A stretch of 61,470 nucleotides of DNA, from the IMG/VR virus record IMGVR_UViG_3300034200_001057, positions 1 through 61,470 of that record; one strand, written 5' to 3'. Both the position numbers and the translations under genes were made by a program. This DNA comes from a virus. The notes beneath the pieces are model-generated. The model saw nothing but the letters and a program-made list of their open reading frames with translations. It ran no database searches and had not been told where the DNA came from. This document shows, in pieces, positions 34,317-42,113 of the stretch (within the stretch, counting starts at the first letter, position 1; every line of letters starts with the position of its first letter).

Positions 34317-34339
34317 GCCGAGCCCCCGAAAGGCTCGGC
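34317..34339 (+). other. Stable hairpin before ribosome site (8-bp stem)
   Basis: GCCGAGCC, loop CCCGAAA, GGCTCGGC, immediately followed by AGCATGGAGGC and the start of the next gene. Perfect 8-bp stem. Confidence 0.6.
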
Positions 34340-34354
34340 AGCATGGAGGCAAAG

Positions 34355-34606
34355 ATGAAAACATTCAACGCTCAAGATTACGCAACGGAGTTTTACGACG
34401 GTTACTGGTCGGCACCCGAGGTCCTTTTTGCAATTGAACAGGTTGCAGAAGAGAAACTACCTGGAGCATTAGCGCAAAAGATTTGGGCGGAACCTGGACC
34501 GGATGAGTTCGTAAGGGTTGAGGCCATGGCGTTCACACTTAACACCACCGACAGCATTTTACGTTGGGGCATGTCTGAGATATACCGCGATAGAGTAACG
34601 GCATAG
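34355..34606 (+). CDS. Hypothetical protein
   Basis: 83 residues from ATG 34355; the ATG at 34343 is part of the ATGGAGG ribosome site. Helical, acidic (YATEFYDGYWSAPEVLFAIE). Not recognised. Confidence 0.66.
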   Translation: MKTFNAQDYATEFYDGYWSAPEVLFAIEQVAEEKLPGALAQKIWAEPGPDEFVRVEAMAFTLNTTDSILRWGMSEIYRDRVTA

Positions 34607-34614
34607 GAGGCATC

Positions 34615-34917
34615 ATGAACAAAGAACCGAAAACAACACACGCATGGGCATGGTCAGACAATGAGCATCCCGAGCTTCGCAACATATCCAGGACAAAGTA
34701 CTGCCAGGAAGTTGGACCGGTAGTCGTTATCTGGGAAGATGATTACGAGGCAATGAGAAAGGAATTAAAGCAGCTTCGAGCGTTAACCGCCGAGTACAAA
34801 GCCCTAATCAAAGTATGCGAGCGATGCGGAAAGAAAGACTTTCATGAGTTCGTGCGATGTGGTTCATTGGGGCTGGACTACTGCGAATCGTGCTACGACG
34901 AAATGTGTCCGAAGTAA
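34615..34917 (+). CDS. Zinc-finger coiled-coil protein
   Basis: 100 residues, TAGGAGGC upstream. N-terminal WAWSDNEHPELRNISRTKYC and VVVIWEDDYEAMRKELKQLR (short coiled coil), then VCERCGKKDFHEFVRCGSLG ... CESCYDEMCP: CxxC-CxxC zinc ribbon. Possibly regulatory. Layout shared with the 31144-31494 protein. Confidence 0.68.
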   Translation: MNKEPKTTHAWAWSDNEHPELRNISRTKYCQEVGPVVVIWEDDYEAMRKELKQLRALTAEYKALIKVCERCGKKDFHEFVRCGSLGLDYCESCYDEMCPK

Positions 34918-34928
34918 CACGGAGGCCA

Positions 34929-35183
34929 ATGCACCAAAGTAATAAACTACGCTGCCGCCTGCATCGCGGACTTCTCGAAGAGTCTCTTGCCACTACGTTC
35001 GAATTCTCCACGCTGGAGCAGTTGGCCGAGAACCTTAACTGCAAACCCCGCGAACTAAAGTTTTCATACTACGGCTATGATGACAGATGCGATTGGGATG
35101 TTTGGCTTGTATTTGAAAACGAATTCCCTATTGCTATGATTGATAGACTGATACCCACAGAGGCCAATGCATCACAACCTTGA
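34929..35183 (+). CDS. Hypothetical protein
   Basis: 84 residues from ATG 34929, GGAGGCC upstream; overlaps the RadC-like gene by 17 bases. FEFSTLEQLAENLNCKPREL then a beta-rich end (YGYDDRCDWDVWLVFENEF). Not recognised. Confidence 0.65.
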   Translation: MHQSNKLRCRLHRGLLEESLATTFEFSTLEQLAENLNCKPRELKFSYYGYDDRCDWDVWLVFENEFPIAMIDRLIPTEANASQP

Positions 35184-35601
35184 AACCATCACAATCCGCG
35201 AAGTAGCTTTGACCTACCCCCGCCACGTTGAGCGATTAAAGAAAGCCACGGGTCAAGAAGATGCCGCAGCCATTGTCCGCGAGATTGTCGCAGGTAGACC
35301 GCAGGAGCATTTTATTGTTCTTCACCTCGACACAAAAAACCAAGTGGTGTCCTACTCGATTGCGGGAATCGGAACGGTTGACAGTTGCTTGATTCATCCC
35401 CGAGAAGTTTTCGGCGTTGCTCTCCGTGCCAATGCCTCAAATATCATCATCGCTCACAATCACCCCTCAGGAGATTGCACACCGTCGCCACAGGACCGCG
35501 AAGTAACACGACGTTTGAAGGATGTAGGCGAGATTATAGGATGCCAAGTACTTGATTCTCTTATAGTTTCTCAGGAGTCGTTTCATTCACTCATGCACTG
35601 A
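35167..35601 (+). CDS. RadC-like JAB/MPN domain protein
   Basis: 144 residues. HLDTKNQVVSYSIAGIGTVD, then LIHPREVFGVALRANASNII, the metal motif AHNHPSGDCTPSPQD (HxH...S..xxD) and RRLKDVGEIIGCQVLDSLIV: a complete RadC/UPF0758 C-terminal domain without the N-terminal HhH part. Plasmid and prophage versions (YeeS/RadC) are frequent next to anti-restriction and recombination genes; the enzymatic role is unsettled. Last gene before promoter copy 4. Confidence 0.9.
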   Translation: MHHNLETITIREVALTYPRHVERLKKATGQEDAAAIVREIVAGRPQEHFIVLHLDTKNQVVSYSIAGIGTVDSCLIHPREVFGVALRANASNIIIAHNHPSGDCTPSPQDREVTRRLKDVGEIIGCQVLDSLIVSQESFHSLMH

Positions 35602-35612
35602 AAGAAATGATT

Positions 35613-35650
35613 CTTTTTTGTTGACACCTATCTTTAAGGTGTGGCATCAT
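35613..35650 (+). promoter_or_regulatory. Early promoter/operator copy 4
   Basis: TTTTTTG then TTGACA at 35621-35626 and GTGGCA at 35641-35646, continuing TCATAACTATATTGA. ACACC and GGTGT form an imperfect palindrome. CATCAT 18 bases after TTGACA is a possible -10. Starts the DUF3560 unit. Confidence 0.72.
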
Positions 35651-35714
35651 AACTATATTGACAGTGAGCAATGCCGAAACGTTGCGAGCTGGTAAACAAA
35701 TGAATGGAGGCAAT

Positions 35715-36005
35715 ATGCAAGTAGCAGAAACAATTCTTTCCCAACTCGGTGGACGTCAGTTTATCGCAATGACAGGTTCTAAGAACTTTGGAGGAACTGA
35801 GAACTCTCTTTCTTTCAAGCTCTCTCGCAACAAGGCAGGAGCAACCCACGCAAGAATCGTACTTACCCCGATGGATGAATACGATTTTGAGTTTCTTGCA
35901 GTCCGAGGAACAACGGTAAAGACAGTGAAGAAGGTAGAGGGTATTTACTGCGACCAACTCAGAAGCACGTTCGAAGAAGTAACAGGACTCTATACTTCAC
36001 TTTAA
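35715..36005 (+). CDS. Conserved small phage/plasmid protein
   Basis: 96 residues from ATG 35715 (ATGGAGGCAAT upstream). ILSQLGGRQFIAMTGSKNFG ... FKLSRNKAG ... RIVLTPMDEYDFEFLAVRGT ... GIYCDQLRSTFEEVTGLYTS: the QLGG.RF..MTG.K family, frequent in phages and mobile elements next to DUF3560 genes. Function unknown. Confidence 0.8.
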   Translation: MQVAETILSQLGGRQFIAMTGSKNFGGTENSLSFKLSRNKAGATHARIVLTPMDEYDFEFLAVRGTTVKTVKKVEGIYCDQLRSTFEEVTGLYTSL

Positions 36006-36012
36006 TGATACC

Positions 36013-36033
36013 GCCCCCGACCGAAACGGGGGC
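36013..36033 (+). other. Stable hairpin before DUF3560 ribosome site
   Basis: GCCCCCG, loop ACCGAAA, CGGGGGC: perfect 7-bp stem between the two genes of this unit. Third member of the pre-RBS hairpin series. Confidence 0.6.
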
Positions 36034-36058
36034 AACTTAAACAACAACATGGAGGCAC

Positions 36059-37021
36059 ATGAAAACAGCAGAGCAATTAAAACACGAAGCAGAGCAAGCA
36101 AAGAAAGCAGCAGAACGCGAGTTCCAAACATCAGAGTACCCACGACTAGGAAAAGCAGCATACACCGGACTCGCTCATGCTCTTGAGCAACAAGCCGAGG
36201 TACTATCTCAACCAGCACCAGAGCCCAAAGACTCAAACAGCTACGAAGAGCGACGAGCGGCAAGGCTCGAAAGACTCCGACGCCGTGCGGCACATCTTCG
36301 AGTTGAAGCAGCAAGGGCAGATGTTCGAGCCCATGACATTGGAAGAAACATCCCTTTCGGTCAGCCGATTCTAGTTGGTCACCACTCCGAGCGAGGACAT
36401 AGAAACGCAATCGAGAAAATGCATCGTTCCTACGAGAAGGGGCGAGAGCTACGAGATGCCGCAAGCGATGCAGCACATGCAGCAAGTGCAGCGGAAAAGA
36501 ACAATGCTATATCTTCAGATGACCCAAGAGCCATCGAGAAGCTATCGCAGAAAATCGCGCATCTCGAAAAGGAACGCGAGGACATGAAAGCCTTTAACAA
36601 GTTGATGAAGAAGAACGACATCGAGGGCATGAAGGCGCTAGGGTTCTCAGAGGAGAGAATTCACAAGCTCTTGAATCCTCAGTTTTCCTACTACGGAAAA
36701 GGCTTTCGCCCCTATGAGCTTTCTCTGTGTGGTGCAGAGATACGCCGCTGTAAAGCACGGATTGCCGAGATTCAGCGAAATCAACAAAGTACGGTAATCA
36801 ATCACACCGCTTCATGGTTCAAGGCGTTCGAGGACCAAGGCGAGAATCGTATATGCTTCACCTTCGACGGCAAGCCAGCCGAGGAAGTTCGCAATGTGCT
36901 AAAATCCCGAGCTTTCAAGTGGTCACCATACCGCACCGCATGGGTTCGCATGATTAACGCATCGGGCCGATACGCAGCAAAGGACATCATTGCAGAACTG
37001 ATAAAGCTTAAAGGCGAATAA
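36059..37021 (+). CDS. DUF3560 domain protein
   Basis: 320 residues, ATGGAGGCAC upstream. The core at ~60-125 (YEERRAARLERLRRRAAHLR then ARADVRAHDIGRNIPFGQPI and LVGHHSERGHRNAIEK) is the DUF3560 signature. A Lys/Glu coiled coil follows, and the C-terminal ~80 residues (FKAFEDQGENRICFTFDGKP ... LKSRAFKWSPYRTAWVRM) resemble the end region found with DUF3560 in plasmid proteins. Widespread on mobile elements; biochemical role unknown. Confidence 0.9.
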   Translation: MKTAEQLKHEAEQAKKAAEREFQTSEYPRLGKAAYTGLAHALEQQAEVLSQPAPEPKDSNSYEERRAARLERLRRRAAHLRVEAARADVRAHDIGRNIPFGQPILVGHHSERGHRNAIEKMHRSYEKGRELRDAASDAAHAASAAEKNNAISSDDPRAIEKLSQKIAHLEKEREDMKAFNKLMKKNDIEGMKALGFSEERIHKLLNPQFSYYGKGFRPYELSLCGAEIRRCKARIAEIQRNQQSTVINHTASWFKAFEDQGENRICFTFDGKPAEEVRNVLKSRAFKWSPYRTAWVRMINASGRYAAKDIIAELIKLKGE

Positions 37022-37038
37022 CCAAGGAGGACCCCACC

Positions 37039-37218
37039 ATGCACCGCTACACAATCGAGAAAGTACAAAACATCCGCCGCGTTTACCTTTATGAGGTACT
37101 CGCACCGAGCGAGGAACTAGCGTTACTCAAGATGAACGAGGTCACCCCGGTAGGGGTAGACAATGACCTTGAGTCCGAGGAGGTCAACGTACTGAGTGAT
37201 GAGAACCTAGAGGAATAA
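37039..37218 (+). CDS. Small acidic protein
   Basis: 59 residues from ATG 37039, AAGGAGG upstream. Very acidic second half (DNDLESEEVNVLSDENLEE). Not recognised. Confidence 0.62.
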   Translation: MHRYTIEKVQNIRRVYLYEVLAPSEELALLKMNEVTPVGVDNDLESEEVNVLSDENLEE

Positions 37219-37224
37219 GGAAAC

Positions 37225-37242
37225 GCCCCTGTAAAATGGGGC
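37225..37242 (+). terminator. Hairpin GCCCC/GGGGC, weak terminator
   Basis: 5-bp GC stem with an 8-base loop, 6 bases after the previous stop and followed by TTAAC rather than a U-run. Possible end of the rightward early unit. Confidence 0.4.
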
Positions 37243-37286
37243 TTAACACATGTTGCATTGTTGTAGCGTTAACCTGAGATAGCCTA

Positions 37287-38135
37287 TTGGCTTCGGTGTC
37301 TTACCTGTTGTACTCTTTGTCTGTGATTGAACGTACTTGCCTTGGATGCGCATCTCTTTTTAGAATTTCGAAGCCATCTCGCCAACAGTATTGCTCGCAA
37401 AAATGTCGTCTTGCGACAAAGCAACAGAGATTCAAGAAAGCAAATCCTAATTATTGGACTTCTTGGGAAAATGCAAACCGTGAAAAGCGTCGTGCTCAAA
37501 ATCGCAGACTCTATTCACTTGACAAAACCAAGCACATTGAACGATCAAAACAATGGCACGCTGCTAACCCCAATTACCGACGAGAATATAAGCGACGAAA
37601 CCGCGAAGCGATTAACGCTGCGAATCGCAATTATTACGCACTCAACATCGAGCAAATAAGACTCTACCAAAAAGCTTGGCGGATGAAGAATGCCGATAAA
37701 CTTCGAGCATTAGCAAAAGTATACCGAGAACGGGATATCGCTAAAACGAGAGCACAGACTCGTGAGTATCACAGAAAACACCCACACTGGAAGCGTGCAA
37801 GCGAAGCACGGCGAAGAGCCAAGAAGAAAGGTGTCACGCCGGAACAGCATAAACAAGTTCTAGAGTTTTATCGTCATGTGAGTTTAGCAGAAGTAATTGA
37901 GTGTGTTTGGTGTAATAAAAACATACCAAAAGGACTAAGACACGTTGATCACATTGTGCCGCTTTCTCGCGGAGGTCTTCATCGCAGGGATAACTTATGC
38001 TGTGCATGCTTTGATTGTAACGTGCGAAAAAGAGACAAACTTCCCGATGAATGGCTGAAGGAAATTGGGAAACCCTTAGACTACCTTGCGTCAGTGATAG
38101 CAGAATCTATAACGCCGGAATCTGCTGAAACGTAA
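37287..38135 (+). CDS. HNH endonuclease with repeat region
   Basis: Up to 282 residues; there is no ATG, so the start is TTG 37287 or GTG 37323, without a good ribosome site. An N-terminal zinc finger (CLGCASLF...QQYCSQKC), then repeated basic Asn/Tyr-rich units (NPNYRREYKRRNREAINAAN), and a C-terminal HNH domain with IECVWCNKNIPKGLRHVDHI, VPLSRGGLHRRDNL and CCACFDCNVRKRD. Convergent with the phosphoesterase gene (28-base overlap). Probably a free-standing homing-type endonuclease. Confidence 0.88.
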   Translation: MASVSYLLYSLSVIERTCLGCASLFRISKPSRQQYCSQKCRLATKQQRFKKANPNYWTSWENANREKRRAQNRRLYSLDKTKHIERSKQWHAANPNYRREYKRRNREAINAANRNYYALNIEQIRLYQKAWRMKNADKLRALAKVYRERDIAKTRAQTREYHRKHPHWKRASEARRRAKKKGVTPEQHKQVLEFYRHVSLAEVIECVWCNKNIPKGLRHVDHIVPLSRGGLHRRDNLCCACFDCNVRKRDKLPDEWLKEIGKPLDYLASVIAESITPESAET

Positions 38136-39105
38136 CGGAATCAGTTTCACGCACGTAACTGAATCGAATCCACCAAGCACCCAAAGCTTTAGGCTCGAAG
38201 CCTTTTTCTACAGCCCACCCGTAATCTTCGCAGCCAGTATCATCCTTGTACGATGGGCATCCAAGTAAAAGAACTTTATCTTGATACGATTGCCCATTCT
38301 GTGAAATGCGGTAACGAGCGGCAATATCACTCCAGGAATTGTGCGCGTGACCAGTCACAATAACATCCGCATCGGGATGAGTTCGAAGTCTCTCGCGTTG
38401 TGCACTGAGGTTTGATGCAGATTTACCTGAGCTGTGACCGTGATGGTAGTGAAGATTGATTTCACGACAAGTAACTCCATCGCGTCGCTTAAAATTGAAT
38501 TGCACCCATCCTGCATATGCGCCGTTAAACACATTTGCCCCTCTTGAATTGAGCAGCGTAACGACTCTTTCCGTGGGACAAAATTCATGTTTCTCGGTCA
38601 TTTTAGTCTCATGGTTACCTTGAGCCATTACTGCAAAGGAATTAGCATAAGGTTGTAACCATTCAGCGTAGTCGTTCACGACTGCATCAAAGTAGTTGGG
38701 GACCATATGTTCACTTCGAACGCTTCCTTTATACGAGCGAGGATCGAATTTGCCTCCCATTAGGTCCAGGGCATCGCCGAGGTCACAGGTAACAGCCCCG
38801 CGTTCGATTGCTTGTTTCAGATGTTTCTCTTGCAACTCTCTGTTGCTTTTTGGCGAATCCCAATGACGATCAGAAGTTATTAGAGCCCAGAAATCCCAAT
38901 TGTGGTTCCGCTCTATTTCAACGTCGATTCTAAAGACGTTTCTACTTCGTTGACTTACCGTCCACGTCTTCTTGCTTTCGATACCCGAGACGCCAGAGCG
39001 TCCTGGTGATGTCGATTGCAACGGCTTCGACCCATTCTTCTGATTTGTGCCAATCTGCCGCGTGGAGGATTTCGTGGATGACGACTTCGAGCGTTTCTTT
39101 TTCAC
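38107..39105 (-). CDS. Metallophosphoesterase (calcineurin-like)
   Basis: Metal-site motifs in order: ITSDRHWDSP, CDLGDALDLMGG, MAQGNHETKM, LHYHHGHSSGK and VIVTGHAHNSWSD, i.e. a full calcineurin-like site. Frame-compatible starts are only a GTG at 39105 or internal TTGs, so it either overlaps the peptidase gene by ~160 bases or starts at a rare codon. The first ~50 residues (Ser/Lys-rich) look like out-of-frame translation of the peptidase gene. Phage enzymes of this type act on nucleic acids or nucleotides; substrate unknown. Confidence 0.85.
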   Translation of the reverse strand: MKKKRSKSSSTKSSTRQIGTNQKNGSKPLQSTSPGRSGVSGIESKKTWTVSQRSRNVFRIDVEIERNHNWDFWALITSDRHWDSPKSNRELQEKHLKQAIERGAVTCDLGDALDLMGGKFDPRSYKGSVRSEHMVPNYFDAVVNDYAEWLQPYANSFAVMAQGNHETKMTEKHEFCPTERVVTLLNSRGANVFNGAYAGWVQFNFKRRDGVTCREINLHYHHGHSSGKSASNLSAQRERLRTHPDADVIVTGHAHNSWSDIAARYRISQNGQSYQDKVLLLGCPSYKDDTGCEDYGWAVEKGFEPKALGAWWIRFSYVRETDSVTFQQIPAL

Positions 39106-39232
39106 TCATTCCCTGTTTGACGCGAATCACCCGACCGGGCTCCCGTGGGTCCTCGCATTTGCCCATCACGGCATTCCCCAAGAAAGGGACGAATCGAAGT
39201 TCGTATCGTTTTCCTAGGATGGTGATGTGCAT
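38942..39232 (-). CDS. Mini-gluzincin-like metallopeptidase domain protein
   Basis: 96 residues. MHITILGKRYELRFVPFLG and MGKCEDPREPGRVIRVKQGM, then EVVIHEILHAADWHKSEEWV with HEILH (HExxH) zinc motif and a downstream helix. Small phage proteins of this pattern are frequent and probably fold as minimal zincins; activity is uncertain. Overlaps the phosphoesterase frame. Confidence 0.82.
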   Translation of the reverse strand: MHITILGKRYELRFVPFLGNAVMGKCEDPREPGRVIRVKQGMSEKETLEVVIHEILHAADWHKSEEWVEAVAIDITRTLWRLGYRKQEDVDGKSTK

Positions 39233-39290
39233 ACTCGCCTGCCGTTATGGTTGCACAATTTCACGCGTCTAGGCTAGTAGGGTAACACCC

Positions 39291-39308
39291 TGCGCCGCTT
39301 TCTGCGCC
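39291..39308. repeat. Direct repeat copy 1 beside integrase gene
   Basis: TGCGCCGCTTTCTGCGCC, repeated with one change at 39464-39481 at the very end of the integrase gene. Spacing 173 bases. Possible recombinase arm-type sites; both copies also contain the internal word TGCGCC twice. Confidence 0.55.
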
Positions 39309-39314
39309 GCCCAC

Positions 39315-39339
39315 AAAAAAACCCCGGAATTTCCCAGGG
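39315..39339 (-). terminator. Rho-independent terminator for the relaxase-integrase operon
   Basis: On the minus strand CCCTGG, loop GAAATT, CCGGGG (one G-U pair) is followed by seven T. Located after the integrase stop and before the peptidase gene. Confidence 0.7.
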
Positions 39340-39388
39340 ATTAATGGACAGTTAGCGGATGGGGAGGAAGTAGAACCTTTTCAGCATT

Positions 39389-39416
39389 GTCTAGTTTTCC
39401 TGTGAATTTACTAGAC
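39389..39416. other. Candidate attP core (GTCTAG...CTAGAC)
   Basis: Six-base inverted repeat with 16 bases between the arms, in the gene-free 227 bases next to the integrase, with the direct repeats on either side. Tyrosine recombinase core sites usually look like this, but without the bacterial attB the call is only positional. Confidence 0.4.
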
Positions 39417-39459
39417 GACCACCCGAACTGTGCCGACCGTTTCCGACGCTTGCCAACGC

Positions 39460-40620
39460 TTACTGCGCCGCATTCTGCGCCTTTTCCCAGTCTGATTCAG
39501 TGACAAGGAGGTAACTCTTTTGAGCTACCTTCGGGCTATTGCCTAGCCAGGCACAGACCACCGAGAGGGGGAATTGCCGCTCTAGTTCCGTTTGCCGCGA
39601 GGCCCTCATGCTGTGGAATAACCGTGCCCAGGGCTCGACATTGGCTTTCTTGAGCTTCTTGAGGAACTGGGTCCTAAGGTTCGCATTCCGCCAGCCCACG
39701 CCGGTATTTGCCGCTGCACGGTATGCGGGCTTGTTGACCACGTAGCCCTCCTTTTGCCGTAGGGGTTCCAGAACCGCACGAAGCTCAGGAAATAGGGGGC
39801 ATTCCCGCAATCCTCGCCCCTCGTGGTGCTCGACCTTGGGCTCAGGAATCCACAGTCTACCTGTACCGAAGTCCACCTGGTCCCATTTCAAGGATAGGGT
39901 TTCCGATGGTGTCCTTAGCCCGCCGTATCGAGCGAGTGCGATAATCTTTTTCCACTCGTTATCGACCACCTTCATGATGGTTTCAATCGTTGCCCTTGGC
40001 ACTTCCACGTTGTTTTTCGGAATTGCGGCCGGAGCCTTTAGGCGGTCAAAAGGCGAATAGGCGACCAGCTCCCAATCGACGGCCCAGGCAAACATCTGTT
40101 TCACAATCCGCACGTTTTTTGCAACGGTCAGAGCCTTACGGTGCCCACGCTTTAGCTTTTCCAGGTACTCCGTTGCGTGACCTCGCGTGATGTCCTTCAC
40201 GGCGATACCGGGCGGAAGGTTCTTCAGAAGTATCCCTTCCACCTGCCGCCATTGGGCGATTGTGCCGGGCTTCCGTTTACCATCCCCACCAACTTCACGA
40301 ATAAAGCGATCCGTGAGTTCAGAGAGAAGCATTCCGCTGTTCTCATCTTTTTTCATCTGTGCCACTACCTCTTCCGGTAGTAGTCCCGCTGTTCGCAATT
40401 TTGCGAGCAGCTTACCGTCAACCTTCCCGAGCCATTCCGCTGTACCTCTATCAACGCCAGAAGCCCCAGTGAGCTTTGCACTCACCAGGGCTTCCACCTT
40501 GAGTTTTACGGTCTCAGCGTCTCTCTTCGATACCTTCCCGAGTCGGATTGCTTTTCGCTTTCCGTCCTCATCGACGAACTGAATCCGCTTACCGCTCTTG
40601 TCGTTGCTGATTGATGCCAC
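39460..40620 (-). CDS. Tyrosine integrase
   Basis: 386 residues from GTG 40620 (VASISNDKSGKRIQF), which has a long GGAGAGGGAGAGG upstream. Arm-binding N-terminal region, SAM-like core-binding domain ~100-190, then catalytic residues R236 (RYGGLRTPSETLSLKW), H336 and R339 (LFHSMRAS) and Y370 (KSYLL). The usual second His/Trp position is Asn in WLGNS. N-terminal IQFVDEDGKRKAIRLGK is typical of integrases I know from Planctomycetes. Last gene of the operon with relaxase and coupling ATPase; overlaps the HTH gene by 32 bases. Confidence 0.95.
   Translation of the reverse strand: MASISNDKSGKRIQFVDEDGKRKAIRLGKVSKRDAETVKLKVEALVSAKLTGASGVDRGTAEWLGKVDGKLLAKLRTAGLLPEEVVAQMKKDENSGMLLSELTDRFIREVGGDGKRKPGTIAQWRQVEGILLKNLPPGIAVKDITRGHATEYLEKLKRGHRKALTVAKNVRIVKQMFAWAVDWELVAYSPFDRLKAPAAIPKNNVEVPRATIETIMKVVDNEWKKIIALARYGGLRTPSETLSLKWDQVDFGTGRLWIPEPKVEHHEGRGLRECPLFPELRAVLEPLRQKEGYVVNKPAYRAAANTGVGWRNANLRTQFLKKLKKANVEPWARLFHSMRASRQTELERQFPLSVVCAWLGNSPKVAQKSYLLVTESDWEKAQNAAQ
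39464..39481. repeat. Direct repeat copy 2 within integrase 3' end
   Basis: TGCGCCGCATTCTGCGCC, one base different from copy 1. Lies in the last codons of the integrase, as do many att-associated sequences. Confidence 0.55.
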
Positions 40621-40795
40621 TTTCCCTCTCCCTCTCCTCGATAAACCTTTGCAGCTCAGAAATTGAGTACCGCCATCCCCCAATTCCTATGCGTACCGCT
40701 TTGATGAGGCCACCCCTACGCAAGCTGAAGAGGGTTCTCTCGGAAATGGAAAGCATCTTTGCCGCCTCCCTCTGTGTCAGTAGTAGTGGTTCCAT
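40589..40795 (-). CDS. Excisionase-like HTH protein (MerR/AlpA type)
   Basis: 68 residues. LLTQREAAKMLSISERTLFS, LRRGGLIKAVRIGIGGWRYS and ISELQRFIEER: the helix-turn-helix_17 excisionase/AlpA pattern. Start overlaps the coupling ATPase stop (TAATG) and its end overlaps the integrase. Likely directs integrase toward excision, or controls the operon. Confidence 0.9.
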   Translation of the reverse strand: MEPLLLTQREAAKMLSISERTLFSLRRGGLIKAVRIGIGGWRYSISELQRFIEERERESGINQQRQER

Positions 40796-42111
40796 TATCC
40801 CTCCCCGTTCTTACCCTCGAAGATGTTGAATAAATCCTGATTGACCGAAACTCCTAATCGCTTCATATCCGCTAATGACATCGCTGGAAGCTCTAGGTCT
40901 CCCTCGCTGAGTAGCGGTCTGTTCTCTGTTCTCTTTAGTGTTACCGATTGCATAAACCTCGCGTTGAACTTCTGCACGACATCGGGAAAGTCGGCATACC
41001 CTTCAATCACATCCTTCTTCGCATTGGGCCACTTCAACCCATGCCGAATCTCGGACGGTAATACGTTGCGGTAGGATTTATACGAGGCCGACCACTTCCC
41101 CTCATGCGATTGAACGTCTTCACGAATTTCAACTTCACCGAGGCATTCACTCGCCCATTTTGAGGTTTCAATGCATCGTGATTTTAAGAAAACCTTGTAA
41201 TCACAGAGCCCGAGAATCTCTTCCGCAAGCTCTCGCCCGTATATGTGACGAACGCCACCGATGGTATGCGCCGACAACACAAGACCGAGACCGAACTTTC
41301 TTCCTTGCCCCGCTACGGTAGGAAGACAGTTCAATCGCTTTCCGAGCAATCGAAACTCGTCACCCATCAGCATTTTGATGTCCGTGGATTGCTTCGACAT
41401 TTCAATCGCCGCGACGCACTCAATCAAAAAGCTGAATACACCGCTCACTGCTGGAGCGTGCATCAATAGCCATTCCATAACCAACACCCCAGGTGATTCC
41501 AACGGTATGTTGAGCCTTGGAGGTTTGGCATTCATGTCCATCGCCGCGTATGCTGCCAGCGGTGCGAGTCGAGATATGACCGTTGCGGTCACATCCTTTT
41601 TTGCATCGCCACTACCTACCGACGTCTTCACCACATCGAGCCTTGCAGCTTTACGAAGATGGTTTAGTAGTTCCGGCCACATTGCCAGCCGCACCATATC
41701 CGCGAGGTATGCCTCGCCCGGTGCTATCTTGTTCAAGACTTCGCAAGAAGCAACAAATACGATCTTCGCCATGTCGCTAAAGAACCTCGATGACTCTTTC
41801 CCCGAGTCCTCGAAAATCTTTTCAGCGAATAGCTCACGAAGTAACGGATTAGCAATCAGCCCGGCATAGTTGATACCTACGCCATCAGCGTAACGCATCG
41901 TGATTGGATGAATAGGTAGCCCGCGTGGTGCGTGGTACCGATACCAGTCCACCGCCTCATCCGAATTATCGAGGTCATAGAGTGTGGCACCGTGTTGCAT
42001 CAATGAACGCTTAAAGCCTTTCATCATTGCCGACTTTCCACTCTGAGGAGCCCCTACGAGAAGAACTCTCGCAGGGGCTACTGGAATATCAAAGGGGCCG
42101 AGGTGGAGCAC
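40795..42111 (-). CDS. VirD4/TraD-like coupling ATPase, without membrane domain
   Basis: 438 residues. Walker A GAPQSGKS at 20-27, Walker B MLMGDEF ending ~253, and the coupling-protein hallmark TVAGQGRKFGLGLVLSAHT at ~265-283 (as in LLARGRKYGLSLVLG-type sequences of TraG/TraD). RFFSDMAKIVF near 110 fits the all-alpha region. It starts only 20 residues before Walker A, so the usual N-terminal two-helix anchor is missing; the adjacent gene encodes a small membrane protein that may supply it. In conjugation such ATPases pass the relaxase-DNA complex to the secretion channel. An FtsK/HerA-like role in DNA movement is the alternative. Confidence 0.83.
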   Translation of the reverse strand: MLHLGPFDIPVAPARVLLVGAPQSGKSAMMKGFKRSLMQHGATLYDLDNSDEAVDWYRYHAPRGLPIHPITMRYADGVGINYAGLIANPLLRELFAEKIFEDSGKESSRFFSDMAKIVFVASCEVLNKIAPGEAYLADMVRLAMWPELLNHLRKAARLDVVKTSVGSGDAKKDVTATVISRLAPLAAYAAMDMNAKPPRLNIPLESPGVLVMEWLLMHAPAVSGVFSFLIECVAAIEMSKQSTDIKMLMGDEFRLLGKRLNCLPTVAGQGRKFGLGLVLSAHTIGGVRHIYGRELAEEILGLCDYKVFLKSRCIETSKWASECLGEVEIREDVQSHEGKWSASYKSYRNVLPSEIRHGLKWPNAKKDVIEGYADFPDVVQKFNARFMQSVTLKRTENRPLLSEGDLELPAMSLADMKRLGVSVNQDLFNIFEGKNGEG

Positions 42112-42113
42112 GC

